60,149 nucleotides of DNA from Treponema sp. UBA6988. Lineage in GTDB: Bacteria; Spirochaetota; Spirochaetia; Treponematales; Treponemataceae. The translations under genes and the position numbers were made by a program. Below are positions 16,144-25,276 of this stretch, one piece after another. Numbering within the stretch: position 1 is the first letter of the stretch; every line of letters begins with the position of its first letter. The stretch is taken from positions 1 through 60,149 of the forward strand of contig DJYC01000075.1 in the NCBI GenBank assembly GCA_002448445.1. The letters are read 5' to 3'. The notes below the pieces were generated by a model. The model was not told the origin of the DNA, searched no databases, and saw nothing but the letters and a program-made list of their open reading frames with translations.

Positions 16144-17127
16144 TCACAAGCTTTCTGCCATTGCCCTAATTTCGTTTTTCCAGTTCTGGACAAACCATTC
16201 AGGAGAAACTGGTCGGGCATTGCTCCCCTGCGAAAGAACCCATTCAAAAATTTTAAGGCTCTGCGTTGAAGTAAAAGAAATTTGTGTCCGTTCTTCATCA
16301 TCATAATCAGTAACTTTTTGATCATCAGCCCAGATACAACTTTTTACAAACTGTCTAGACTCATCAAAAAAATCAATTACAAATTCTTCTGCATTACCTT
16401 TTACAAAGGCGCCAAATTTTCCTCCGCCGCACCTCGAAGAAAAATCAAAATCTTCAGGCAGCTCAAAATTTTCTTTTGTTACCAAAAGATTTTTTATTCT
16501 GTTCAGTGCAAATATTCTTTCCGCATTGCGCTCCTCTGAAAAACCGAACACAAAACACACGCCGTCATCAAGAAGAATTTGATAGGGATGAACACGCCGA
16601 TGGGTTGTCTCCGTATTCCATATTCCGTTGTAGTCAAATTCAATCACACGGTTTTCCCGCATAGCTTTTACAATTTCCGACCAGATTTTTTCATCAACTA
16701 TAATTTTGGGTGCAGGAGGAATTGCAATCCTGTTTAGAAAAGTTGAATTTCCTGTACTTTTTGAATCAGTCAAAAGATCGATTATCTTTTCAACCTCTTC
16801 GTAAACCGGAGTACCCTCGTAACTGGACAAAAGCATTCTGGCGCAGGAAAGAGTCTGCATGTCTGCCGAAGAAATTCTGTTCAGCGGCATCTCGTAGTCT
16901 TCAAGATAATAATACCCGCGCTTTTTTGCATCGTATTCAATTGGTGCATTGAACCTGTATTTAAAGAAGTCAATATCTCGGTTAATGGTGGGAACGCTAA
17001 CTTCAAGATCATAGGCCAGCTGTTTGGCATTAGGATAACATCCCGACTTTATTTTTTTGTGAATCTCGACAAGCCTTTCCAAAATAAGATGACGGTCACC
17101 ATGCCTCATATATGTTTTTGCACTCAT
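16144..17127 (-). CDS. WYL-domain transcriptional regulator (WYL-1)
   Basis: 327 residues: an N-terminal winged helix (about 12-75: ERLVEIHKKIKSGCYPNAKQLAYDLEVSVPTINRDIDFFKYRF), then a WYL domain (about 140-225) with the conserved HPYQILLDDGVCFVFGFSEERN strand, and a WCX-type C-terminal extension ending WFVQNWKNEIRAMAESL. WYL regulators sense nucleic-acid-like ligands and control defence or DNA-damage genes (BrxR, CapW, PafBC). A strong AGGAGG lies before the ATG. It is the last gene of the exonuclease operon, whose promoter carries the island palindrome (18118-18134), so autoregulation is likely. Confidence 0.92.
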   Translation of the reverse strand: MSAKTYMRHGDRHLILERLVEIHKKIKSGCYPNAKQLAYDLEVSVPTINRDIDFFKYRFNAPIEYDAKKRGYYYLEDYEMPLNRISSADMQTLSCARMLLSSYEGTPVYEEVEKIIDLLTDSKSTGNSTFLNRIAIPPAPKIIVDEKIWSEIVKAMRENRVIEFDYNGIWNTETTHRRVHPYQILLDDGVCFVFGFSEERNAERIFALNRIKNLLVTKENFELPEDFDFSSRCGGGKFGAFVKGNAEEFVIDFFDESRQFVKSCIWADDQKVTDYDDEERTQISFTSTQSLKIFEWVLSQGSNARPVSPEWFVQNWKNEIRAMAESL

Positions 17128-17136
17128 ATCTTCCTC

Positions 17137-17520
17137 CTAAAAAAATAATTTCCACTCGGAATCATCAAAATCACAATAATGCAAGTCCTGCTCAAAAATT
17201 GTTTTTTCTTTGGGCAGATTAAAAAAAGATGCAACCTTCCGCAAATCTTTTTTCTTAACATTATTTCCATGATAAACAAAAAAGCGTTCCGTGTCCGAAT
17301 GATAGACAACCCTACCCCGTGGTATGGAAAAATATTCATCCCTCAAAGGTTCATCCAATGCATTCAGTTTTCCTTCGCATCTAAGTTCCTCCCAATAATC
17401 CGCATGATCTTTTACGCCTGTAATTGCATCTCCGTAGTGCTCCCCCACTTCCAGAGGAACCGCATGGGAGAAAATTATTTTGCCTTCGTAAAACCAAAAT
17501 ATTCCAACCTTTGGATTCAT
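17137..17520 (-). CDS. Hypothetical protein between exonuclease and WYL-1
   Basis: I do not recognise a named domain. The 127-residue protein starts MNPKVGIFWFYEGKIIFSHAVPL and has central GDAITGVKDHADYWEELR and IPRGRVVYHSDTERFFVYHGN segments, an alpha/beta pattern that looks like a small globular cytosolic protein. Such proteins are seen beside WYL genes in other bacteria, but I cannot name the family. It starts 3 bases after the exonuclease stop and ends 9 bases before the WYL-1 start, so all three are translated from one mRNA. Confidence 0.8.
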   Translation of the reverse strand: MNPKVGIFWFYEGKIIFSHAVPLEVGEHYGDAITGVKDHADYWEELRCEGKLNALDEPLRDEYFSIPRGRVVYHSDTERFFVYHGNNVKKKDLRKVASFFNLPKEKTIFEQDLHYCDFDDSEWKLFF

Positions 17521-17523
17521 TTT

Positions 17524-18081
17524 TCACAGTTCCACTTTGCAATCTAAGAATAATTCTTCTATATTACAGCCAAGTTTTTTAGCCGCCATTGCAAAAATCT
17601 TCCCGCAGGTTCTTGCATCGTCAAGGGCGTTGTGTGCATCGTATACAATTCCGAATTGTTCTGCCAAAAAGGTGAGCCTATGGCTTCCCAACTCCGTCCA
17701 TGCTTTGCGTGCTATTTGAAGCGTACAGGCATAGTCCGCATTGGGCAGAGGCATACCAAAGTAGTCGCAGCAAGCGCGGATAACACCCATGTCAAACCGT
17801 GCGTTGTGAGCCACAAAATGTATTTTTTCTTCCCCAGACGATTTTAGGAAAGGTTCCACAACAGTCTGCCAGACTTCTGGAAAGTGAGGGCAGTTCCGAA
17901 CATCACCATAACTAATTCCATGAATGTCTGTAAAGTCCGGGCAAAAATACATCTTTGCAGGTTTGATGAGTGAATAAACGCTGTCTTTTTCCTCACCGTC
18001 TACAAAACGCACCAAGCCAACAGAACAAGCGCTATTCTGATAAACATTTGCAGTTTCAAAATCTATTGCGTAATATGTCAT
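17524..18081 (-). CDS. DEDDh 3'-5' exonuclease (DnaQ/epsilon-like)
   Basis: 185 residues of the RNase T/DnaQ superfamily. ExoI carries Asp7 and Glu9 (YYAIDFETANV), ExoII carries Asp97 (FVAHNARFDMGVI), and ExoIII carries His150 and Asp155 (DAHNALDDARTCG). All five DEDDh residues are present, so it should digest single-stranded or mismatched 3' ends. It has no BRCT or helicase domain. A GAGG site precedes the ATG at 18081. It is the first gene of an operon with a hypothetical protein and WYL-1, driven by a promoter with a perfect palindrome. That suggests a damage- or invasion-induced nuclease rather than the replicative proofreading subunit. Confidence 0.92.
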   Translation of the reverse strand: MTYYAIDFETANVYQNSACSVGLVRFVDGEEKDSVYSLIKPAKMYFCPDFTDIHGISYGDVRNCPHFPEVWQTVVEPFLKSSGEEKIHFVAHNARFDMGVIRACCDYFGMPLPNADYACTLQIARKAWTELGSHRLTFLAEQFGIVYDAHNALDDARTCGKIFAMAAKKLGCNIEELFLDCKVEL

Positions 18082-18100
18082 TGCTTTACCTCACGAATAT

Positions 18101-18134
18101 ACTATAACACAAGTGGTCTATCAGTTAGTGATAG
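18101..18134 (-). promoter_or_regulatory. WYL-type palindrome and -10 box (site 2, exonuclease operon)
   Basis: On the minus strand CTATCA-CTAAC-TGATAG (bases 18118-18134, perfect 6-bp arms) is followed after 11 bp by TGT-TATAGT (-10 at 18101-18106). The start codon lies 19 bases further down. The -35 position falls in the centre of the palindrome. Confidence 0.82.
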
Positions 18135-18157
18135 TTCAGAAAAAAAATTATATTTTT

Positions 18158-18919
18158 TTAAACAAGAATTCCCATTCTGAACAGGGGAACATATTTGCTT
18201 TCGGCATAATTTTCATAGCCCCAGTCGCTGTGCCAATGTCCAAAAAACCATTTTTTATATGAAATCATGGAATCGATTTTATCATTAAAACAGACAGTTG
18301 AATCTTCCTGAAGCTTTGCCAAGTTTTCTTCATTCAAAAAATAAGAGTCAGTACAGGCAATACCTTTGGAAGTTCCTGTATGAGAAAGGACAAAATCAAA
18401 TTCTCCGCCACCCTCTTTTATTTTTGAAAGGCATTTTTCTTTTTCGTCTTCGCTCCATTCTTCCTGCGACCACCAGGATTCATGCGGAAGCCTATAAGCC
18501 TTGTCATCACTTCTTGCACCGCCAAGAACCAAGATGCGCCTTTCTTCTATATTGTAAATTTCTCCGCGCCTTAGATAAAAAATATTATCGCTAACTTTTA
18601 ATACTTCGCCATCAAACATTTTAACCTTGGGTAGTTTTTCTATCACGTCATAGTTATCATGATTCCCCATCACCGCAAGAACTTTGAAAGGTTTTTGATT
18701 GTACCACTTAAGAAGATGCCTGTCCTCACCATCTGTCGGATGAATGCCATTTTCGTCAACAGGACAGTTATACCAAGGGACCCCAAAATCACCAAGAATT
18801 ATAAGGTGAGTAATCTTAACATAGTCCGCATGTTGCTCAGCACAGCAGAGCTTCATGTTTTTTGCAGAGACATTAGACCTATCTTCCATGTTGTGCGTGT
18901 CGCCAGTTATGTAAAGCAT
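18158..18919 (-). CDS. Calcineurin-like metallophosphoesterase
   Basis: 253 residues with the full set of phosphoesterase motifs in order: MLYITGDTHN (Asp7, His9), ILGDFG, MGNHDNYD, VLSHTG and FFGHWHSD. These bind two metal ions and act on phosphodiesters or phosphomonoesters; the substrate cannot be told. The start at 18919 is fixed by a GGGAGG site. A further 53 in-frame codons upstream overlap the promoter and are unlikely to be translated. It carries its own copy of the island palindrome (18967-18983), so it is controlled with the neighbouring exonuclease, and a nuclease role is plausible by analogy with SbcD-type enzymes. Confidence 0.9.
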   Translation of the reverse strand: MLYITGDTHNMEDRSNVSAKNMKLCCAEQHADYVKITHLIILGDFGVPWYNCPVDENGIHPTDGEDRHLLKWYNQKPFKVLAVMGNHDNYDVIEKLPKVKMFDGEVLKVSDNIFYLRRGEIYNIEERRILVLGGARSDDKAYRLPHESWWSQEEWSEDEKEKCLSKIKEGGGEFDFVLSHTGTSKGIACTDSYFLNEENLAKLQEDSTVCFNDKIDSMISYKKWFFGHWHSDWGYENYAESKYVPLFRMGILV

Positions 18920-18950
18920 ATAAAAACCTCCCGATTGATATTTGCTTACA

Positions 18951-18983
18951 ATTATATCACACCATTCTATCATCCTACGACAG
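18951..18983 (-). promoter_or_regulatory. WYL-type palindrome and -10 box (site 3, phosphoesterase)
   Basis: On the minus strand CTGTCG-TAGGA-TGATAG (bases 18967-18983) is followed after 10 bp by TGA-TATAAT (bases 18951-18956). The left arm has two changes from CTATCA. The spacer TAGGA equals that of the AAA+ gene's site at 30260-30276. Confidence 0.75.
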
Positions 18984-19145
18984 ACAAAATATAAAAATTG
19001 GTACAAATGTATTGTTTTATGCAGTAATCTGCATAAAATTTTGCATTTTATATGCAGATTACTTGTTTTTATATGCATAAGTTTGACTATTCATTTTAGC
19101 TGAGGTATTAAAAAATAACTTCCAACATAATTATTCCTCCATTTT

Positions 19146-20636
19146 CTAATCAAAGATTACTTTTAAATCAGTACAGCCCTCATTCCAACCATAACCTTTA
19201 ACCAAGGCATTCCACTGTTCTTCCGTACCGCTATAATGAATTTCCTTGAGTGAGTGGCATCCACAAAAGGCCTTTTCTCCTATTTCCGTCACGGACGCAG
19301 GAATAGTAATTGTAACGAGTGACCTGCAGTAAGAGAAAGCATCATAATATATTTTTATCACACCATCGGGAATAACAATCGAAGAGAGCGATACACACTC
19401 AGAGAATGCATGATCTTCAATTATCCGTACAGTTTTAGGAATAGAAACCGATTTAAGCCATGCACACCGACTGAATGTAAAACTATGAATTTCCATAACG
19501 CCATCGGGAATACAAATAGATTTCAGTGATCAGCAATCCCTAAATGCCCCATCACCTATTTCTATCACATTACCGGGAATACTGACTGATAAAAGTGTTT
19601 CGCAGCCACAGAATGCACCATTACCGATTTCTATTACATTATTGGGGATAACAACCGAGTCGCTCACACCATAATACCGTTCAAGTACACCGCCATTGAT
19701 TTCGAAATGCGATATATCCACACTGCCATCAGTACATTTTATTGAAGAAGCAAGGATAAAATCTCTCCAGTTGTAATCCTTCTTTACAAGATTCCACTGC
19801 TTTTTAGTACCACCAAAATGAATTTCTGCAAGAGCAGGGCAGTCGCTAAATGCACCAGAACAAATTCTTTTTACACCCGATGGAATGCTGACAGACTTAA
19901 GAGAGTCACATCCGAGAAACAAAAACTTGTTTATTTTCTGAACATGAGGAGGAATAATGATAAATTCAAGCGATTCACAGTCCTGAAAGGCAGACTCTCC
20001 AATTTCCGTCACGCTATCCGGAATAACGATAGATTTAAGCGAGTTACAGTTCTGAAAGGCAGATTCTCCAATTTTCATCACGCTATCCGGAATAACGATA
20101 GATTTAAGTACTTTACAGAACATGAAAGCTCTTTCCCAAATTTCCGTCACACCATCAGCTATGGTAATTGAAACAAGAGATTTACTATCTTCGAATGCCG
20201 CATTGCCAATTATGTTCACGTCCTCGGGAATAACAACAGAATCATCTGTACCATAGTAGAATTTCAACATATTGTCTCGGATGTAAAACTGAGGAAGTTT
20301 CACATCACCGTCAATACAATGCACGACATCTGCTGGCATACGTTTCCTCCAGACTATACTCTTCCTCACATTATTCCACTGTTCCCGAGTACCAGCATAA
20401 TGTATATCCGTAAGTGTGTTAAAGGCATATTCATTGATTTTCTTTACAGTTACTGGAATACTTACCGATTTAACCGTATGATGATCTAAAAATACACGGT
20501 CATTGATTTTTATTACACCATCGGGGATAACTACAGATGAATCATTGCCAAGATATTCTACTAGAATGCCATCAATAATAGTGAAATCACCATTGTCTTT
20601 ACAGGTCTGTTTCATATCTGAATTCTCAAGTGCCAT
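19146..20636 (-). pseudogene. BspA/TpLRR leucine-rich repeat protein, interrupted by an in-frame TGA
   Basis: Reads as one continuous frame of about 497 codons apart from a single TGA at bases 19530-19532. The intact neighbour (20744-22243) has GAG (Glu) at the same place, in CESLKS, so two base changes made the stop. Both sides keep good TpLRR repeats of about 23 residues of the form L.SI.IP.SV.EIG..AF..C. The N-terminal 368-residue part still has a start, an AAGGAGG site and a promoter, so a truncated product is likely. Such LRR proteins are surface or interaction proteins in treponemes, but neither copy has a visible signal peptide. It is a paralogue of the next gene. Confidence 0.85.
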
Positions 20637-20672
20637 AAAGCGCCTCCTTGTATTTATGCGTTGGATAAGAGC

Positions 20673-20706
20673 AGTATAACACTGGAGGTATATCAGAGCG
20701 TGATGG
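20673..20706 (-). promoter_or_regulatory. WYL-type palindrome and -10 box (site 4, broken LRR gene)
   Basis: On the minus strand CCATCA-CGCTC-TGATAT (bases 20690-20706) is followed after 11 bp (ACCTCCAGTGT) by TATACT (bases 20673-20678). The element and its leader are almost identical to sites 5 and 6. Confidence 0.75.
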
Positions 20707-20743
20707 CGGGAAAAATATTTTTGGAAAAAACATGATTAAGCAC

Positions 20744-22243
20744 CTATATTTTATAATCAAAGATTACTTTTAAATCTGGACAACCCTCATTCCAACCATC
20801 ACCTTTTACCAAGGCATTCCACTGTTCTTCCGTACCGCTATAGTGGATTTCCTTGAGTGAGTGGCATCCACAAAAGACATTTTTTCCTATTTCCGTCACG
20901 GATGCAGGGATATTGATTGAAGCGAGGTGCATGCAGTCAGAGAAAGCTTTATCATATATTTTTATTACTCCATTGGGAATAACAATCGAAGAAAGAGATA
21001 CACATCCAGAGAATGCATTTTCTTCGATTATCCTCACAGTTTTTGGAATAGAAACCGATTCAAGCAAAATGCACTGACTAAATGTATTATCATGGATTTC
21101 CATAACACCATCGGGAATGCTAATTGATTTCAGCGACTCGCAGCCATTAAATGCAGCATCACCAATTTCTATTACACTATTTGGAATACTGACTGATAAA
21201 AGTGTCTCGCAACAACAGAATGCAAAGCCCCCTATTTCTATCACATTATTGGGAATAACAACAGAGTCACTTGCACCATAATACTGTTCAAGCACATCGT
21301 CATTGATTCTGAACTGCGATAATTCAACACTACCATCTTTACATTGTACTGATGAAGCAGGGATATATTTTCTCCAGTTCTCATCTTTCTTTACCAAACC
21401 CCACTGTTTTTTAGTACCAGCAAAATTTATTTCTAAAAGAGCCGTACACTCGCTAAACGCATCAGAACAAATTCTTTTAACACTTGCTGGAATGTAGACA
21501 GACTTAAGTGAGGTACATTTGTTAAACAGATACTCATCAATTTCCTTAATACCCACAGGAATATTGACAGAGACGAGTGATTTACAACCCAAGAATGCAT
21601 GCATGCCGATTTCTTTCACAGTATCAGGAATAATGATAAGTTCAAGCGATTTACAACAAAGAAAGGCAGACTCTCCAATTTCTACTACGCTATTAGGGAT
21701 GACGATAGATTTAAGAGATTTACAGCGGTAGAAAGCTCCTATTCTTATTTTTGTCACACCATCGGGTATGTTAATTGAAACGAGTGATTGACAACCTGAG
21801 AATGCATACCTGCCAATTTCCTTTACATTCTTAGGAATGACAAGTGACTCTGTCTCACCATAGTAGTGTTCCAACACATTGTCTCGGATGCCAAAATGAG
21901 GAAGTTCCACATCGCCGTCAACACAATGCACAACATCTGCTGGCATATGTTTTCTCCAGTATATATCCTTTCTTACATTATTCCACTGCTCCCGAGTACC
22001 AGCATAGTATATATGCATAATAGTATATTCAAAAGCATATTTGCTAATTTTCTTCACACTTACAGGAATACTAACCGATGTAACATAATGCTTCAAAAAT
22101 ACATGGTCATTGATTTTTGTTACACCATCGGGGATAACTACAGATGAATCATTGCCAAGATATTCTACTAGAATGCCATCAACAATAGTGAAATCACCAT
22201 TGTCTTTACAGGTCTGGTTCATGCCTGAATTCTCAAGTGCCAT
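20744..22243 (-). CDS. BspA/TpLRR leucine-rich repeat protein, intact
   Basis: 499 residues built from repeated LRR_5 units such as LVSINIPDGVTKIRIGAFYRCKS and LKSIVIPNSVVEIGESAFLCCKS. The units form three blocks separated by longer spacers containing HYAGTREQWNNV-like or HYSGTEEQWNAL segments. It starts MALENSGMNQTC with no signal peptide, so export is not evident and it may act inside the cell as a protein-binding scaffold. AAGGAGG precedes the ATG. It is a tandem duplicate of the broken gene at 19146-20636, including the promoter. Repetitive sequence makes it prone to recombination. Confidence 0.9.
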   Translation of the reverse strand: MALENSGMNQTCKDNGDFTIVDGILVEYLGNDSSVVIPDGVTKINDHVFLKHYVTSVSIPVSVKKISKYAFEYTIMHIYYAGTREQWNNVRKDIYWRKHMPADVVHCVDGDVELPHFGIRDNVLEHYYGETESLVIPKNVKEIGRYAFSGCQSLVSINIPDGVTKIRIGAFYRCKSLKSIVIPNSVVEIGESAFLCCKSLELIIIPDTVKEIGMHAFLGCKSLVSVNIPVGIKEIDEYLFNKCTSLKSVYIPASVKRICSDAFSECTALLEINFAGTKKQWGLVKKDENWRKYIPASSVQCKDGSVELSQFRINDDVLEQYYGASDSVVIPNNVIEIGGFAFCCCETLLSVSIPNSVIEIGDAAFNGCESLKSISIPDGVMEIHDNTFSQCILLESVSIPKTVRIIEENAFSGCVSLSSIVIPNGVIKIYDKAFSDCMHLASINIPASVTEIGKNVFCGCHSLKEIHYSGTEEQWNALVKGDGWNEGCPDLKVIFDYKI

Positions 22244-22278
22244 AAAGTCCTCCTTGTATTTGCACGTTGGATGAGAGC

Positions 22279-22312
22279 ATTATAACACTGGAGGTATATC
22301 AGAGCGTGATGG
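22279..22312 (-). promoter_or_regulatory. WYL-type palindrome and -10 box (site 5, intact LRR gene)
   Basis: On the minus strand CCATCA-CGCTC-TGATAT (bases 22296-22312) is followed after 11 bp by TGT-TATAAT (-10 at 22279-22284). Confidence 0.78.
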
Positions 22313-22379
22313 TGGGAAAAATATTTTTGAAAAATATTTTGAATCTTCTCAAATCTTCAAGATCATCAACCAGGCAATT

Positions 22380-23042
22380 TTATTGTTTTTTACACTGCTC
22401 CAGAAATTTTGTCTTTTTTAACAATCCTTCCAATTCGAACATATTTTTTGCCTGAGATGCAAGTTTGATTATATCAGATTCTTCTAAAGCAATATAATTG
22501 TCGTGGAAAAATTGCTTGATTTTGCTTACCTTGATTTCTTCAGATGGCTGTGGAGTCTCAATGTTAAAACCTATTTTTAGGATAGACGCAAGCCTTTGAG
22601 AAAAAACTTTTTGCTTAAGTGAATGAATTGATGTATATACAATGACACTCCCTTTTTCCATAAGAGCTTTTAAAGTATAATATAATTCTTCCTGAGTAGA
22701 ATCCTTGAATTTTAAATAATCCAAATCATCGATAAACAAAGCATCAAGAGATCTGTATTCTTCTTTGAAATCTTGAAGCGTACCGTTTTTTAGGCTCGTA
22801 ATAAACTCTTGAAGATAAGATTCTGCATTAATAGATAGAATCTTTAATTCGGGGTGTTCACCCTGCAACTTGTCTTTAATAGCATTAAGCAAGCAAGTTT
22901 TTCCAGTTCCGATATCTCCAAATAAACCTACAGGACTGTATTTACATAGCTCGTTTTTTGACAAAGATTTAAGTTTTTCAAAGAGAGATTTATTCTCATT
23001 GTCGTAAATATAATTCCCAAAACTTTGTTCCATCATTTCCAT
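22380..23042 (-). CDS. DnaA/DnaC-like AAA+ ATPase without DNA-binding domain
   Basis: 220 residues: Walker A GDIGTGKT (42-49), Walker B ALFIDDLD (101-108), a sensor-1-like VIVYTSIHSLK and a C-terminal lid (IALEESDIIKLASQAKNMFELEGLLKK) like DnaA domain III. Domain IV, the DnaA-box binder, is missing, and there is no N-terminal helicase-interaction domain. It is therefore Hda- or DnaC-like rather than an initiator. It could load or strip proteins at DNA, or regulate DnaA. AAGG lies before the ATG. Its promoter is almost a copy of the LRR promoters next to it, although the proteins are unrelated. Confidence 0.85.
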   Translation of the reverse strand: MEMMEQSFGNYIYDNENKSLFEKLKSLSKNELCKYSPVGLFGDIGTGKTCLLNAIKDKLQGEHPELKILSINAESYLQEFITSLKNGTLQDFKEEYRSLDALFIDDLDYLKFKDSTQEELYYTLKALMEKGSVIVYTSIHSLKQKVFSQRLASILKIGFNIETPQPSEEIKVSKIKQFFHDNYIALEESDIIKLASQAKNMFELEGLLKKTKFLEQCKKQ

Positions 23043-23110
23043 ATTTTTGCCTTCTGTGTTTTTCCATACTGGGCTTTATTTTGCCCAGCAACCGTGTGTT
23101 GGACAAGAGG

Positions 23111-23144
23111 ATTATAACACTGGAGGTATATCAGAGCGTGATGG
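23111..23144 (-). promoter_or_regulatory. WYL-type palindrome and -10 box (site 6, DnaA-like ATPase)
   Basis: On the minus strand CCATCA-CGCTC-TGATAT (bases 23128-23144) is followed after 11 bp by TGT-TATAAT (-10 at 23111-23116). The first leader bases (GTCCAAC type) also match sites 4 and 5. Confidence 0.78.
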
Positions 23145-23296
23145 CGGAGGAAAGAATTTTAAATTATTCTTTTGATATGTTTTTGAGGAAACTGCCTACC
23201 ATATTTTGTGAGTTGCAGGTTTTACAAGGCATAATTACTTCAATATGAATACTTGAACCGCATCAAAACATATTTTTTTACGCTTCTTTTTTCATA

Positions 23297-25276
23297 TTAT
23301 TCGACAGGAATCCTGAAACAAACCTCTCTGCTAGTAGGTCTTTGATATCCATTGTATAGATAACATTCTTTATTATCACCTGTAATACCAAAATAATGAT
23401 CGTTTATACAATGCTCTGCAAACTCCTTTGGATTTTTGATAATCCACTGTTCCCATTTTGGCATATTATCTGGAGAATTGTATTCCGCAAGTAAGTCGCC
23501 GATTGTTTTTCCTGATGTAATTTTTATAACAGCCTCTTTCAAATAATTTTTCCAATAATCAAAACATTCAATACAAGCAAAATAATCTTTTAATTCTTTT
23601 GTATTCTTAATACAACGTCTCTTATAAGTATCTGTATTATAACTCCAAGTCCGCCAATATTCATAAAACTTGTTATTGCCACATGTAAAAAGCAATACTC
23701 TAAAATCGTCAGAAATATCATCTTCTGAAAAATACTCATCAAACACTGATTTTACTTTCTTAAATAATTCAATATCTAAATCTGCTTTTTGAAAATCAGC
23801 ATCACAGCAGTAAAAGGCAAAATACAGTTTTCCCTTGCAGAATGAATTTTCTTCAAGTTCGCAAAACAAAGACTTTGCTGTCTTTTCCTTAAGAATTATC
23901 TTCGCCTTGTAAATTTCTTCTTGAACTTGTGCTTTTGCAAAATTTGACTCAACATTATGCTCTGAAAGATATTTGTAAATATCATTACATCCCGCCGATA
24001 ATTCCTGAATCAAATTAAGGAATCCCTTGAATGTTTGAACTGTATCAACTGTTGCATTTTCAGCAATGTTTCTAATTACTCGCATCCAATCTGAAAATGA
24101 TTCTTCAGAAAATTCTGCATTTTCTAAATATAAGTTCTGAGCAAAGAATAAACCTCGAACAGGATAAGTAACAACAGACTTATCTTCAACAGAACATATT
24201 GTCCTAAAAAAATTCTTCTCTTTTTTACAGAATTCCCAAAAATTGATTTTAGCATTTTTCGTATCATTTTCGTTTCCAGAATACAAATCAAGTATTTTCT
24301 TCAATCTGGTAAAAGAATCTTTGGTAAAATCTTCTACAGATAAATTTTCTGAATTTGAACCCAATCTCTGAATTTTCCTGACTTGTTGTTTTCCAGATTC
24401 GGTTTCAAGATTTTCTATTTTCAACGTTTGACATGTAATTATGATTTCAGAAATAAAATTTAAAAAGGCTTCATCTGACAATGATTTAAAATTTTTCCAG
24501 AACAAGTCTGTCCACATTCTGTCAGCTTTGTAATAAAACTTTTCTGTTTCAGCAATACCTTCTTCCCATTTTGAATCATCTGCCTGCTTTTCGAGTTCTG
24601 CTTTTATTTTCTCAAAGTCGGTAAGTTCTTTTCCTCTTGCATTCATTTTTAAGTACAATGATTCAGACAATCCAAAATTATCCATATTCAAAATATCAAA
24701 TTGGAGCAACGATAATTTTTCATAACTGGCATTTGCAACTGAATCTAATTCATGAATAACATCAAGCATATTCAGCATAGAAGAAACTGTCGGGTCGAGT
24801 TTAAATTTATTGAAGAACCATGATTCATTTTGAATATAGTCGGACGGAATTTCATCAATGTCAAATTTCTTCTCGAGCCTGCATAATTCAGAACAAAACT
24901 CACGAGAGGAAATTCTTGTTTCATAAGAAAAATTTGAAAGTAACTCAAATTTTTCTTTTAGTTCATCACCAACAAAATCTTTACAAGCAAAATACCAATG
25001 AAGCAGAAACAAAGTTGTCAGTCGCTGTTGACCATCCAATGGAATAAAATTCTCGTTCTCAACTGAACCATATATAAAATCCATATCCATAGGATTTCCA
25101 TTTTTCATGGACTCAAAAATAGCATTTATAAAACGAAAGCCCGTTTTGTTAATCGGTTCAGAATCTTCGGTAGATTTTTGTCCCTGCACATAATCTCTCT
25201 GGAGTATTGGAATCTCGATTTTAGAAAAAGGAAAGCATTTTTTTTCTAACAAATCTGTAAAAGTATATTTACTCAT
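23297..25276 (-). CDS. DUF262 (GmrS-like) protein, second of a pair
   Basis: 659 residues. The N-terminal DUF262/ParB-like nucleotidase fold shows IEIPILQRDYVQGQ (about 21-34), FIPLDGQQRLTTLFLLHWYF (about 78-97), LYLKMNARGKELTDFEKIKAELE and, at the end, GYQRPTSREVCFRIPVE. The C-terminal half (about 300-620) is helical and not recognised; it contains no clear HNH. In GmrSD-type restriction systems the DUF262 domain binds and hydrolyses nucleotide and drives cleavage of modified DNA. The start overlaps the end of the upstream DUF262-DUF1524 gene by 8 bases, so the two are made together and probably act as a complex. Confidence 0.88.
   Translation of the reverse strand: MSKYTFTDLLEKKCFPFSKIEIPILQRDYVQGQKSTEDSEPINKTGFRFINAIFESMKNGNPMDMDFIYGSVENENFIPLDGQQRLTTLFLLHWYFACKDFVGDELKEKFELLSNFSYETRISSREFCSELCRLEKKFDIDEIPSDYIQNESWFFNKFKLDPTVSSMLNMLDVIHELDSVANASYEKLSLLQFDILNMDNFGLSESLYLKMNARGKELTDFEKIKAELEKQADDSKWEEGIAETEKFYYKADRMWTDLFWKNFKSLSDEAFLNFISEIIITCQTLKIENLETESGKQQVRKIQRLGSNSENLSVEDFTKDSFTRLKKILDLYSGNENDTKNAKINFWEFCKKEKNFFRTICSVEDKSVVTYPVRGLFFAQNLYLENAEFSEESFSDWMRVIRNIAENATVDTVQTFKGFLNLIQELSAGCNDIYKYLSEHNVESNFAKAQVQEEIYKAKIILKEKTAKSLFCELEENSFCKGKLYFAFYCCDADFQKADLDIELFKKVKSVFDEYFSEDDISDDFRVLLFTCGNNKFYEYWRTWSYNTDTYKRRCIKNTKELKDYFACIECFDYWKNYLKEAVIKITSGKTIGDLLAEYNSPDNMPKWEQWIIKNPKEFAEHCINDHYFGITGDNKECYLYNGYQRPTSREVCFRIPVE

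Noticed and set aside
18920..19078. N-terminal 53-codon extension of the phosphoesterase
   Set aside because: It overlaps the palindrome and -10 box, while a GGGAGG site fixes the start at 18919.
19530..19532. TGA as selenocysteine codon in the LRR gene
   Set aside because: The paralogue has Glu there, LRR proteins have no redox site, and no SECIS-like hairpin is evident right after it.
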